A DNA stretch of 64,000 nucleotides from Lepus europaeus (lineage: Eukaryota > Chordata > Mammalia > Lagomorpha > Leporidae): assembly GCF_033115175.1 (NCBI RefSeq), contig NC_084834.1, positions 10,947,294-11,011,293 on the forward strand, written 5' to 3'. The notes beneath the pieces are model-generated. The model did not search any database. It was given only the letters and a program-made list of their open reading frames with translations, and was not told the DNA's origin. Shown here piece by piece: positions 13,180 to 24,364 of this stretch; the stretch's first letter is position 1; every line of letters begins with the position of its first letter. Position numbers and translations under genes: made by a program.

Positions 13180-13660
13180 TTTTTTATCCATTTGGCAAAT
13201 AAATTTTTCTAGAAAATCTGCTTGCTTAAATTTTCAAATTTGTTGATATGAAAGTTGTTCATAATACAACTTTGTTACTGTTTATTCTCAGCTATAGTTG
13301 CCATTATTTCCTGTTTTGGTTCTTCATATTATTTACTTTCTTTTATATTTGATTAGTCCTGCCAAAATAAAATTTTAAGTCATTCAAAGGACAAGGATTT
13401 TGGTTTCATAGGTCATCTCTACTTACTTTTCTATTTGATTTCTCTCAATTTTGTGTCCTTCCTTCAATTTTCTTAAAATATTATTCTATTTTTCTTTTAT
13501 TAATTTATTGATTAGCTGACTTAACTGATTATATCTCAAAGTTTTTGTTGTTGCTGCTTTTATTTGTATTACAAAATATTTCAAACATAATATAAAAATG
13601 AACTCCCACTCACTACTCAACTTCAAATCATAACCCATGTGTCTTCATTTTACTTATGTA
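13180..13660 (-). mobile_element. old L1 ORF2 fragment, antisense
   Basis: TTGTTGATATGAAAGTTGTT and flanking T-rich sequence correspond to the same part of antisense ORF2 that recurs at about 18180, so this is a separate L1 insertion from the one at 17143-18430. Confidence 0.55.
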
Positions 13661-13774
13661 CACCCTCTGCTAGATTATTTTAAACCAAATTCCAGGCATC
13701 ATTTCATTCTTAAATACTTCAGTATATATCTTTAAAAGATAAGTTTGCTTTTTTTTTTTTAAAGGCACAACCAT

Positions 13775-14106
13775 GGGGCTGGCATTGTGGCATAGTGGGT
13801 AAAGCCGCCATCTGCAATGCCAGCATCCCATATAGGCGCCAATTTGAGTCCTGTCTCCTCCATTTACAATCTGGCTCCCTGCTAATATGCCTGGGAAAGC
13901 AGAAGATAGCCCAAGTCCTTGGGCCCCTGCAACCCACAGGGGACACCTGGAAGAAACTCTTGACTCTGGATCCGCCCAGCTCCCACTACTGTGGCCACTT
14001 GGGGAGTGAACCATTGAATGGAGAATTTCTCTTTCTCGCTCGCTCTCTCTCACTCTCTTTCTGTAAACTCTTTCAGATAAATAACTAAACCTAAAAAAAA
14101 AAAAAA
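13775..14106 (+). mobile_element. CSINE
   Basis: Full length from GGGGCTGGCATTGTGGCATA to an A tail. Flanked by GCACAACCAT (13765-13774) and GCACAATCAT (14107-14116), a target-site duplication with one mismatch. Confidence 0.92.
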
Positions 14107-14201
14107 GCACAATCATAATATATCAATATGTATCTTAAAAATATATCATCACATACCCAGTGTTTGAGCTTTGCCAAATGTCACTTTTGCTTTTTTTGTT
14201 T

Positions 14202-14520
14202 CTAAAGATTTATTTGAAAGTCAGAGTTACACAGAGAGACAAGGAGAGGCAGGGAGAAAGAGAGAGGTCTTCCATCTGCTGGTTCACTCCCCAACTGGCC
14301 ACAACAGCAAGAGCTGCGCTAGGATCCAGGAACTTCTCCCGGGTCTTCCCATGTGGGTGCAGGAGCCCAAGGACTTGGGCTGTCTTATACTGCTTTCCCA
14401 GGCCATAGCAGAGAGGTGGATAAGAAGTGGAGCAGCCGGGACTCAAACTGGCGTCCATATGGGATGCCGGCACTGCACTGCAGGCGGTGGCTTTACCTGC
14501 TACACCACAGTGCCAGCTCC
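14202..14520 (-). mobile_element. CSINE
   Basis: AAAGATTTATTTGAAAGTCA to CACCACAGTGCCAGCTCC. Long open frames inside it on both strands are repeat artefacts. Confidence 0.92.
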
Positions 14521-14699
14521 TACTCTTGCTTTTTGAACTGTCTATTCTGTTTGTTAAAATCAAGATCCAAAAAGACCTATATGTTGAATTATCTTTTTAT
14601 CTACAGGTGTTGATCACTTTTTGTTTTCTTGTATTGCCATCTGTTTGTTAAAGTTATCTGCTCTACAGAACTTCTCACATTCTGAAGTTAGAGGATTGC

Positions 14700-14945
14700 A
14701 TCCTCAGGCTGTACTTCCTAAAAAAGCAGTGTTTGCTCTACAAAAGGGTGGAGAACATCTAGCCCAGAGGCCATCTAAGGCCTGTGAAATCATTTGGTCT
14801 GGCCCTGTCAAGGCAACCAAAGGCAGGACTCAAAATTCACTAAATCTACAGCACACTAATTTTTAAGCTGATAATTTTGTATGACCCGTGAGTGATATTA
14901 TAAATATCCAAATGGTCCTTGGTAGAAAAAGGTTCCCTAATCTTG
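14700..14945. mobile_element. hAT-Charlie type DNA transposon relic
   Basis: GGTCTGGCCCTGTCAAGGCA, TTTTAAGCTGATAATTTTGT and GAAAAAGGTTCCCTAATCTT are typical of non-autonomous Charlie elements of the GGCCCG-rich type. Confidence 0.55.
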
Positions 14946-16121
14946 ATCTAGATGCTTGTGGTAATTTGAAAACATGTCCTAACTGGTGCAATGAACTTCC
15001 TATTGCATCACATCAGGGAGCACACAATGTCTGATGGTCTCTTTTTTGTCATGCTAACACTGATCACTGAGTTCAGGCACTGTCAGTTTCAGTCATCTAC
15101 TACAAAACTCCTCACCAACCTTTCACCAAATGGTTTTCTGATAAGTACTGCCAAGACACACTACAGGTGTATCTCAGAGATATTCTGGGTTTGGTTTCAC
15201 ACCATCACGATAAGACAAGTATCCTAATAAAGTAAGTCATTTGAACTTCCTAATTTCCTACTACATATAAGTTATGTGTACACACTGAATTCTATTAAAT
15301 CTGCAATAGCATAACCTCTTTTAAAAAGCATAAACCTTAATTTAAAAATACTCTATTGCTAAAAAATATTAATGATCACCTGAGCCTTTAGCACCTTCTA
15401 TTGCAAAAATGGTGTCAACAGATGTTCAAAGCAAGGTTGACACAATCAATTTGTAAAAAATATCTAAAATTCCATGAAGCACAATAAAACAAAGTATGCC
15501 TTTATTTCATCAAAATACAGGATTGCAAAATGATGACATCTAATTTGGTCATTCTTTTTGTATTTATTGGCTGAGATTTTTCTATAGTAAACTTCCCCAT
15601 ATTAACTATTTTCCAAAGTGTTCATATAGATTAAAACAGAATAAATCCTTGATTCCTTATTTATCAATCTTTCTATGAATTAGTTACTTGGCATCCTTCA
15701 AAGACAGTCATTTCTTTAAAAACAAAACAAAACAAAACAAAAAAACCTCATTGATCTCATTTGTTGAAATTCACTGCGGTTACTATACCTCCTGAAACTT
15801 AAACTATTTTTGGCTGATGGTAAGCCTTTCAAGATTCTTTTGACACAATCCCAAGTTGGTTTGATAGCTCTGTGTTTTCAAGAATGACTGTATTCAATTC
15901 TTACCTAGAGCTAGAATCATGTTTTTTGTTTGCTTGTTTTTCAAAAAGAAGCCCTACTTCATTTTAGTGAAAAATCATTTTAAATCCATAATTTGGACAA
16001 TAATGTAGTTTACTACTAATGGGGTCATTTTGATTCTTGGAATTAAAGGAAAACAAAGTATTTCTATCTCATTAAGTTATTTAGAAGTGTCTGACAAATG
16101 TACATACTTTTAAATTATTTC
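14946..16121. other. unassigned AT-rich sequence
   Basis: Contains an AACAAAACAAAAC tract at about 15720. Possibly old LINE-derived, not assignable by eye. Confidence 0.5.
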
Positions 16122-16450
16122 TAAGATTTATTTGTTTGTTTGAAATTTAGAGTTACAGAGACAGAGGGAGAAAGGGAGGAAAAGATATTCCATCCACCGG
16201 TTCACTCCCCAAATGTCCACAATGGCTGGGGTTGGGCCAGGCTGAAACCAGGAGCCAGAAATCAGGAGCTTCACCCAGGTCTCCCAAATGGATGCAGAGG
16301 CCCAAGCCCTTGGGCTATCTTCGCTGCTTTCCCTGGGCCATTAGCAAGGAAGTGCATCTAAAGGGAAGCACCCAGGACACAAACCAGTGCCCGTATGGGA
16401 TGCTAGCATCCCAGGAGGAGGCTTTACCCATTACCCCATAATGGCACCCC
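16122..16450 (-). mobile_element. CSINE
   Basis: CTAAGATTTATTTGTTTGTT to CCATAATGGCACCCC. Confidence 0.85.
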
Positions 16451-16454
16451 TACT

Positions 16455-16765
16455 TTTTAATTATTTCTAAAAAACTGATTTCTAACTTTATACCACTGTG
16501 GTCTACTCTTTACAATTTGTTATTGTTTTTATGGTCTAGTAAATGATCAGTTTTGGTATATATCATATCTGTGCCTGAAAATATTGTATGCTAAATTCCT
16601 GGGCGCTCACTTTTATTAAATTATTTTCAAATCATATCCTTACTTTTTGTCTTTTGACTTGAAAATTTAAAAAAAAAAAAGCCTATGTGATTTATCAATT
16701 ACTCCTTCGAATTTGGTCACATTTTTACATACTTTTTAAAATTAGATTATCAGATTCTAATATTT
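16455..16765 (-). mobile_element. old L1 ORF2 fragment, antisense
   Basis: Phrases such as CCACTGTGGTCTACTCTTTA and a following TGATCAGTTTTGGTAT run resemble antisense ORF2. Flanked on both sides by CSINEs that may have split a larger piece. Confidence 0.5.
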
Positions 16766-16771
16766 ACAAAT

Positions 16772-16776
<5 letters not shown>

Positions 16777-16818
<42 letters not shown>

Positions 16819-17131
16819 ACAGGCAGAGTGGATAGTGAGAGAGAGAGACAGAGAGAAAGGTCTTCCTTTGCCGTTGGTTCACCCTCCAATGGCCGCTGCG
16901 GCCGGCGCATCTCGCTGATCCGAAGTCAGGAGCCAGGTTCTTTTTCTGGTCTCCCATGCGGTGCAGGGTCCAAGGACTTGGGCCATCCTCCACTGCCTTC
17001 CTGGGCCATAGCAGAGAGCTGGCCTGGAAGAGGGGCAACCGGGATAGAATCCGGCACCCCAACCAGGACTAGAACCTAGTGTGCCGGTGCCGCAAGGCGG
17101 AGGATTAGCCTGTTAAGCTACGGCGCCGGCA
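16777..17131 (-). mobile_element. CSINE, young (CCTGTC-A tail) subfamily
   Basis: Begins with about 40 T, then GACAGGCAGAGTGGATAGTG, and ends GCTACGGCGCCGGC. Flanked by ACAAATGTTCT at 16766-16776 and 17132-17142 (11-base exact duplication). Confidence 0.95.
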
Positions 17132-17142
17132 ACAAATGTTCT

Positions 17143-18430
17143 ATCTTACTGGAAAACTGTTACGTTTTACATAGTAACTCTTTATATTGTCAATCATTTA
17201 TGAGGGGGTCCTAAAATAGATTTTGTTTAGAAGTAATATACCTGTAGCAACTTTCATTTCATTAACTTTGTCTTTTCACTTTTAACCTTTAAGTGCATTC
17301 CTAAATATATGGGATTGTTTTCTTAATTTGCCTTTAGGATTATTCATTGTTAGTGTATAGAAAAGCACCAAAGTTTCAGAACTGATTCTGCAGCCTCTTG
17401 CTAAAAATTTGTTGATTAGTTCTAATAGTTTTGTCAAGATAATCCACTGCAAAGAGAAATAATTTTTCATTCTTCTTTGTGACTTTTTCTTGTCTAATTA
17501 CTCTGACAAGGACTTCCATTAACATGCTGAACAAAAGTAGAGTGGGCATCTTTGCCTTGTTCTTGATGTTAGGGGAAGAACTCTGAGCTTTTCAGTGTTG
17601 AATGTTAACTGTGGGCTTTTTGCATATGACTTTTATTATATTGAGGTAATTTTCTTCTATTCATAGTGTGTTGAGTGGTTTAATCATGAAAGGGTATGGA
17701 ATTCTGTCAAGTGCTTTTATCAATAAAGATAATGTGTTTTTTGTCCTTCATTCTGTTAATATGGTATTCTTACTGATTTTCCTATGTTGGAACATCCTTG
17801 CACTCCTGGGATAAATCCCACTTGGTCATGGCATATGATCCTTTTAATATGTTGTTGAATTTAGTTTCAAAGTATTTTGTTGAAAATTTTTACATCAGTA
17901 TTCATCAGGCATATTGGTCTGTAGATTTCCTTTCTGGTAGTATCTTTGGCTTGGTATCAGGATAATGCTATTCAGTTTGGACTGAGGATTTGTTAATTCT
18001 CTGTTAAATGTTTGGTAGAATTCTTCATCAAAGCCATCTGGTCCCAGGCTTTTCTTTGTAGGTTTTTAGTCATTAATTCAGTCGTCTTACTAGCTAATCG
18101 GTCTGCTCAGATTTATCTATTCCTTTATGATTCTGTTTTGGTATATTCCCAAGAATTTATGCATTTATTCTAAGTTATCCAATTTGCTGCCTTATAATTT
18201 TGTTCATAGTAGTCTAATATGATTCTTTATTTCTGTGGCATCAGTTAAACTGTTCTGTCTCAATTCTGACATTAATCTTTTGAGTCTTTTTACTTAGTCT
18301 AGCTAAGGGCCTGTCATTTCGTTGATCTTTTCAAAAAAATTAACTATTCATTGATTTGATTTTGTGCTGTTCTTATAAAATTCCATTTATTTCTGCTTTA
18401 GTCTTTATTATATTCAAGGTCTCTTAAAAT
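17143..18430 (-). mobile_element. old L1 ORF2 reverse-transcriptase region, antisense
   Basis: About 1.3 kb of clear antisense ORF2: CCTTGCACTCCTGGGATAAA, CATATTGGTCTGTAGATTTC, AAGCCATCTGGTCCCAGGCT and TAGTCTAGCTAAGGGCCTGT. The encoded reverse transcriptase reading is broken by stops and indels. Confidence 0.9.
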
Positions 18431-18660
18431 ACTTTTAAAAAGCTTTGTAAATAAGACTTACCTGCTATGTGCAGATTGTTATATAGAAGACATTTTAGGC
18501 CAGTTTTTCCCACATTTTTCCCTAAGTACACCACAGTAAAAAAAGCATTTCATGCTTCGACACAGTACATACAGACTTACACACATACATAATAAAAACA
18601 TTTACATAAAATGCTTACCCTTAATATATGTACTGCTCTTCTTTTAATCTAGTTCACTTT

Positions 18661-18930
18661 TTTAAGATTTATTTATTCATTTGAAAGTCAGAGCTGCAGA
18701 GAGAGGGAAAAACAGAAGAAAGAGATCTATTTGCTGGGTCACTCCCCAGATAGACACAATGTCGACCACTAGGCCAGGCAGAAGCCAGGAGCTTCCTCCA
18801 AGTCTCCCTGCTTTCCCCAGGCCTTTAGCAGGGAGCTGGATTGGAAATGGAGCAGCCAGAACAGTAACCACCTGCCTTACAGGCTGCTGGTGTCACAGGA
18901 GGCGGCTTTACCCACCAGGCTGGATCCCAT
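18661..18930 (-). mobile_element. CSINE, internally shortened
   Basis: TTAAGATTTATTTATTCATT to the reversed head near CCACCAGGCTGGATCCC; the GGGCCCAAG block is missing. Confidence 0.8.
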
Positions 18931-18960
18931 TTCACTTTTTAATTTAAAAAACTCTGAACA

Positions 18961-19290
18961 TGGGGCTGGTGTTGTGGCTTAGTGGGTAAAGCCGGTTTGA
19001 GACCTGGCCACTCCACTTTTGATCTAGCTCTCCACTTTTGATCTAGTTATGGCCTGGGTAAAGAAATAGAAGATGGCCCAAGTGCTTGGGTCCCTGCACC
19101 CATGTGGGAAACCCCGAAGAAGCTCCTGGCTCCTGGCTTTGGATGGGCCTAGCTCCTGGCTCCTGGTTTTGGATAGGCTGTTGTGGCCATTTGGAGAATG
19201 AACCATTGGATGGAAGACCTCTCCTTCCCTGCCTCTGCCTCTGCCTCTCTGTAACTCTGTTTTTCAAATAAATAAATCTTTTTAAAAAAT
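18961..19290 (+). mobile_element. CSINE with internal small duplications
   Basis: GGGGCTGGTGTTGTGGCTTA to AAATAAATAAATCTTT. TGATCTAGCTCTCCACTTTTG-type and CTAGCTCCTGGCTCCTGG-type phrases each occur twice in tandem. Confidence 0.88.
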
Positions 19291-19699
19291 CTCTCATCAT
19301 TTAAAGTCAATTTATTCACTAAGTTGATTTCAGGGGATTCACAGTTTGAGAAACAGCAATCTAACAGCATATTTAATGTCAGAAAGTTACACAACAGACA
19401 CAGAAAACATTCTCTATTTTAAATGATCTGGACTTCTGGTTGTAGAGCAAGATAAAAGGTAAAGTAAAACATGAGTGAAAAATTAGAAGATTATACCACC
19501 TGATCTAGTTTCTAGCAGAATAATAAATTATAATAATAATACAATTATTAAAATAATAAAATAATAAAACATCCAATCTTTGCACATTTTCAAAGGCCTC
19601 TACTCCCAGTGTCAACCACAAACATCAAATCTGCAAAAAGAAATGTCCCTTCCATGCACATGAGCGTCACTTTAAAACAGACTTGACCCAAACACAACA

Positions 19700-19718
19700 G
19701 AAGTATTTGCATATGATA
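19700..19718 (+). repeat. left target-site duplication of the ORF1-only L1
   Basis: GAAGTATTTGCATATGATA, 19 bases, identical to 24831-24849; it is followed directly by the element's first bases GAGGCGGCAAG. Confidence 0.95.
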
Positions 19719-20633
19719 GAGGCGGCAAGATGGCGGAAAAGGCAGGGAGCACACTTAGTCCGGGGGGAGAGAAAGTTTAATATAAGTGGAGATACTGCAG
19801 GGTCAAGGAAGAGTAGGGGATGAAACAGCAGAGGAAACTCTTCCGGAACTAGTGATTCACAGTGGACCTGCGTGGAGAGCGTGGGAGCCCAAGTTCGGGA
19901 CACCAGCGGCAGACTCAACGCACCAGCGCTCGAACGCGAGGTGAGCCGAACCTCCATAGCCCGAGATACCAGCGGGCAAGCGGAAAGAGGAGGCTAGAGG
20001 GAACGAGGCTTGAAACTCCGTGGGGAAAAGTTCACCAGGCTAACTAGAAGAGAGAGAAAAAAAATAAAAAAAGTGACTGATACGGACACAAGTTTCTCTC
20101 TCTCCGCTCACCTCTCAAAGGCGAGCAAGACAGAGCAGGCGCCATTTTGGACATACGTCATAAGCAGGGCGACCTCAGGTCTGCACCAGCCCTGAGCCTA
20201 GCAGAAAAACCTGACTCTGTGGGGAGGGGTGAAATAACAGGAGATTAGCATCTAACTTGGCAACCCAGTGGGAGACTGCAGGAGAATTGGAGCCCACACT
20301 GAGGGCAGCAGAGATTCCCTGTGTGGTCCTTGGGAAAGAGCTTCCAATCTCTGGCTCCTGTGGGTATATCATTTGCCTGCTAACTACCTCCAATTACGTT
20401 CAGCTGTGCAGAATTACTTCCCTTTTAAATCAAAAAAAGAAAGAGAGATTTACCACACCTAACCTGGGAGTGTCATCCTTGACACACCCTCAACCCTGAG
20501 GAACCAAACACAGCTCTCAGTCCACACTCATCTCAAGCCTCTAAGGCTCCACTGAAAGCAGACAGTCCACTTAATATAGAGCCATAGTGTAACAAGAAAA
20601 AACACCACAGTGAAGAAACCAAATATCTCCAAC
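19719..20633 (+). promoter_or_regulatory. L1-type 5'UTR / internal promoter
   Basis: GC-richer (several CpGs around 19860-19950) than its surroundings. Starts with a CAAGATGGCGG element at 19726-19736, the YY1-type site that positions transcription start at the first base of L1s. Short out-of-phase ORFs inside it are not considered genes. Presence of the complete 5' end means the copy is not 5'-truncated. Confidence 0.75.
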
Positions 20634-21671
20634 ATGCCAAACAACAAACGCAAAAACCAAGCTAACAAGAACAAGGAAGAAACTATGACGCCCCCAAATG
20701 AAAAAGACACCCCAATTCAAGATTATGAAGATGATGAGATCGAAGAAATGCAAGAAGTGGATCTCAAAAAATTGATAAGAACATTAAGAAGTTCTCAAAA
20801 ACAAATTCTTGAACTACAGAAATCCTTCATGGACAAGATAGAAAATCTCTCTCGTGAAAGTGAAATATTAAGGAGGAATCAAAATGAAATGAAACAACTA
20901 CTGGAACAAGAAACTCTGATAGTGACTAGAAATCATAATGAAATGAAGAGTTCAATAGATCAAATGACAAACACATTAGAGAGCCTTAAAAACAGAATGG
21001 GCGAAGCAGAAGAGAGAATATCAGACTTAGAATTCAGAGAACAGGAAAGGAAACAGGCAAACCAAAGAAAAGAAGAAGAAATTAGAAATCTAAAAAATAT
21101 TGTCGGGAATCTACAGGATACTATTAAAAAACCCAACATTCGGGTTCTAGGAGTTCCTGAAGGCATGGAGAGGGAGAAAGGATTAGAAGGCATTTTCAGT
21201 GAGATACTAGCAGAAAATTTCCCAGGTTTGGAGAAGGACAGAGGCATCTTAGTACAGGAAGCTTATAGAACCCCTAATAAACATGACCAAAAGAGATCCT
21301 CACCACGAAATGTTGTAATCAAACTCACCACAGTGAAACATAAAGAAAAGATCCTAAAAGGTGCAAGAGAGAAACGTCAGATCACTCTTAGAGGATCTCC
21401 AATTAGACTCACAGCAGACTTCTCATCAGAAACCCTACAAGCTAGAAGGGAATGGCGAGACATAGCCCAGGTACTAAGAGAGAAAAACTGCCAGCCCAGA
21501 ATACTATATCCTGCAAAGCTCTCATTTGTGAATGAAGGTGAAATTAAGACTTTTCATAGCAAACAGAAACTGAAAGAATTTGTTGCCACTCATCCTGCCC
21601 TGCAAAAGATGCTTAAAGATGTCTTACACACAGAAACACAGAAACATGGTCACCAATATGAAAGAAGGTAA
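20634..21671 (+). CDS. L1 ORF1p (RNA-binding nucleic-acid chaperone), intact
   Basis: Start chosen at ATG 20634 (MPNNKRKNQANK), the usual L1 ORF1 beginning; the frame is open eight codons further upstream to a GTG but without another ATG. 345 residues, close to the 338 of human L1 ORF1p. Domains: basic/acidic N-terminus (1-45), long coiled coil with heptad-like Leu/Ile/Met spacing (about 45-160), RRM-like domain beginning IRVLGVPEG (169-177) to about 258, and the C-terminal domain (about 260-325) with LTADFSSETLQARREW and QPRILYPAKLSFVNEGEIK. Known role: trimeric RNA-binding chaperone that packages L1 RNA in cytoplasmic RNPs and is required for retrotransposition. No stop or frameshift, so the product could be made. 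Related to L1s of this genome rather than to any host gene. Confidence 0.95.
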   Translation: MPNNKRKNQANKNKEETMTPPNEKDTPIQDYEDDEIEEMQEVDLKKLIRTLRSSQKQILELQKSFMDKIENLSRESEILRRNQNEMKQLLEQETLIVTRNHNEMKSSIDQMTNTLESLKNRMGEAEERISDLEFREQERKQANQRKEEEIRNLKNIVGNLQDTIKKPNIRVLGVPEGMEREKGLEGIFSEILAENFPGLEKDRGILVQEAYRTPNKHDQKRSSPRNVVIKLTTVKHKEKILKGAREKRQITLRGSPIRLTADFSSETLQARREWRDIAQVLREKNCQPRILYPAKLSFVNEGEIKTFHSKQKLKEFVATHPALQKMLKDVLHTETQKHGHQYERR

Positions 21672-23469
21672 AGGAAGGTAACCTCACAGCAAAAGATCAC
21701 AGGAAGCTCAATTTCTCTTTGACATAGAATTAAACTCTGATGCTCTGTTAAAGCAATGTGTTAAAGTAATCTATTATGTTCTCTTGATGTCTGTTAAATT
21801 CTAATTGTTCAAAAACAGCTGAATTTTTATTAAGAGTTATGGGTTATTTAAATATGTGCTTTTTTCAAAAATTTGAATAATCACCTTGTAACAATGATCA
21901 AATTTGGTCTATGTTATGTCATGATTTTAAGAAATCTTATTTCAACCAGATATTTTGGATTTTGAGCCTTCTTGGCATTCTTGACAGGCATTCAAAAAAT
22001 CAAAGTTTCAAACAATCTGGTCTCTAAAATTTCCAGTAAATCCTGGACTTTGGTTTTTCCAGTTTGGGCCCAACTGAAAAAATCGAAGGACCTATGTCTC
22101 TCATCTTATAGAGACACCAACTAATCAGTCTATTTGGAGTATATTAGAAGGACTGTCAAGATGTGATGTGGTACCAGACTTTAAGTTTCTATAATGGAAA
22201 ATGCTATTAATACAAATGTTTGAGAATTAAAAAGTCTAATGATCTTGTGTTACTAGACATGATAGTTATCTTAATGAGAAAGCCCCAGAGGCTTAAAGGG
22301 TTAAATACTTGTAAAATCCTACAGGTGCTTTCAAAAATACTGTGAAGTAAGCAAGTGCCTCTTGTTGGTTGATGAGTTTATAATTTTAAACATGGCGACT
22401 TAAAGTCTTTTGTCATCCACAGTTATATATGATCTGCTGCTCATAAAACTAAAGCGTTGTTGGTTCTGTGTTTAGCTGTCCTCCTATAGGTTCCTATGGA
22501 CTTTTTCCAGCCACTTTTATTGTATTCAGTACTTTGGGATGGCTCTGTAAACAGATGAAGCCAATAATGTATTAACAGTACCAACTGAGAGAAAGTATGG
22601 TTAACTGAGGTTACTAAAAACAAAAAGCAATTCAAATCAATTGGCAATCTACAAAAAGAGTTAAAGATTTTAAAAGCTATTATTAAAATTGCTATATTGG
22701 TCTATTATGCTATATTATATGTGTGTACATATTGTATGTCCACATGGGGAAATTTTATTAAGAGTTTTATTTTAAATGGCTTATAGATAAGATTGTCCAT
22801 AAATTTAAGCTGCTAAAATCAATCAAAGATACATTTTAATTTGTGGGACCTGAATCTGTGTATCATATGTTTTAGACTTGTTGGTAGAAAGAAACTAAAA
22901 ACATTTTAGATGGTTGTGCTTAAGTTTACTGGCTAAACAAACTACACCATGTTAGATATTTAAGAGGTGTTTTCAAATACATGATTCTTAAAATTTATAG
23001 AAGGCATTGGACCTTCTGGTAAATGTTTTCTTAAGTTGTTATCTAATGGTTGAAACGGTTTGCTAAGTATTCATGTAATACTGCTATTGTCAGCAAGCGA
23101 TCTAGGACTTGCTCCCTCATTTCTCTATTCTAAGCCCAACTTGTTCTTTCATTTCTCTATTCTCTTCAAGGTAGGAAACTAATTCTATTATGAAGGAATC
23201 TGTAGGATGCACAATTTAATCCTTAGACCTTATAAAAGAGATGGCTAACATTTTTCTGTAATAGCATAGCCAAAATAAGAGTTTTAATAATAATCTCATA
23301 GCTAGATTCACTTCGCCATCAGCGAAGTATACAGTAAGTAGAAAAAACCTCCCTTTCAGACCAAAGGGAAAGAAAGTTTTAAAGTGAGAATATAATTTTC
23401 CTGATGGCATTGTCTACCTTAGAAAAACTACTACAGAACATGCCTGTGACTATAGACTTGTAGTTCAGG
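21672..23469 (+). other. non-L1 cargo segment of the ORF1-only element, unclassified part
   Basis: After ORF1 come about 40 bases typical of the L1 inter-ORF spacer (to about 21712). Beyond that I see AT-rich sequence with no open frame above about 70 codons and none of the L1 endonuclease or reverse transcriptase motifs. It lies inside the target-site duplication and so belongs to the inserted unit. Origin unknown. Confidence 0.6.
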
Positions 23470-24140
23470 CCACCGAAGATTAGAGATGGGACTTGGGCAC
23501 TCCCTTGACTTGCATCCTCTGGTCTGCTTTAACACAAACCAGGAGGAAAAGAAAGCTAGGCATCAGAAGCAATGGGTGGCAGGCCTATTAATGGCTGATC
23601 TGTACAGTGATCTGCCCTCAAGGAGACCCAACAGGCCAGTCCACTGCAGTGGCTTTCAATGTGGTAAGCCTGGGCTTCAGCAGAAGTCAGCTTGTGAAGA
23701 GCCCTGGCAGCTCTGCCAAGAGTTGGATCACTGGAAATGGACCTGCCCTGGAGTCGAAGGATGCCCAGGTCAGAGCCACAGATCTTATTGGCTCTAAGCT
23801 GAAAAGCCCTTCACTCAGCCCAACTTCCAAAGTGACCACTGCAGCTGAGGGTATGGCCAAGTAGGGTCAGCACCATTGCAGGCAGAACTGTCAATTTCTT
23901 GTTAGAGATGCCACCTGCCTTTACCTGGCCAGCTCTCCTCCCAGGCCAGCCAAGTGATGAAAGTCAACAGAGTGCCTTCCCCTAGGAGGTTCACACCTCC
24001 CTTAGGATATACCCCATGTGAAGAGATAGATAGGTCTGGGCCTCTGAATTTACAAGGCCTAAAATCCAACAGATTATTATCAAGCCCCTTCTATCAGGTT
24101 CTATTTGCCTCTAAATCAGAAAGCTTAATTGTAGCTTAGA
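23470..24140 (+). pseudogene. decayed retrovirus-like gag nucleocapsid/protease segment inside the L1 element
   Basis: In the frame 23486-23797 a charged stretch (NQEEKKARHQKQ) is followed by GFQCGKPG and a Cys/His-rich run ending DHWKWTCPG. This layout resembles the paired zinc knuckles of gammaretroviral-type (class I ERV) nucleocapsid. Breaks: in the first knuckle (about 23645-23695) the His position is Leu and the spacing is off by one; the second keeps C-x4-H-x4-C (23714-23746) but lacks its leading Cys. A protease-like NFLLE patch occurs near 23900 in another frame, without the catalytic DTG triad. The segment has stops and frame changes and cannot encode a working protein. Assignment is by pattern only; another zinc-knuckle source is possible. 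Confidence 0.5.
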
Positions 24141-24364
24141 CAGCACCTTTCTTAGCTCCTCTAATAATGACTCTGTCCTTTGTTCTAGGCCCTGTCTAGT
24201 GCACTTGGGCCTCATTCCTTTGTATTCATAACCTCTACTCTACCACCAATGGCTCTACTCCCAACATGTGTGTACTGATGGTCCTCTTCCCCACTTAATG
24301 CTGTATAATTGTTCAAACCTGGTAAATGCCACTCTTAGGATCATTGGTTACTATCCTCACTCTG

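Noticed and set aside
20960-21247. 95-codon antisense frame within L1 ORF1
   Set aside because: Shadow of the sense ORF1 on the opposite strand.
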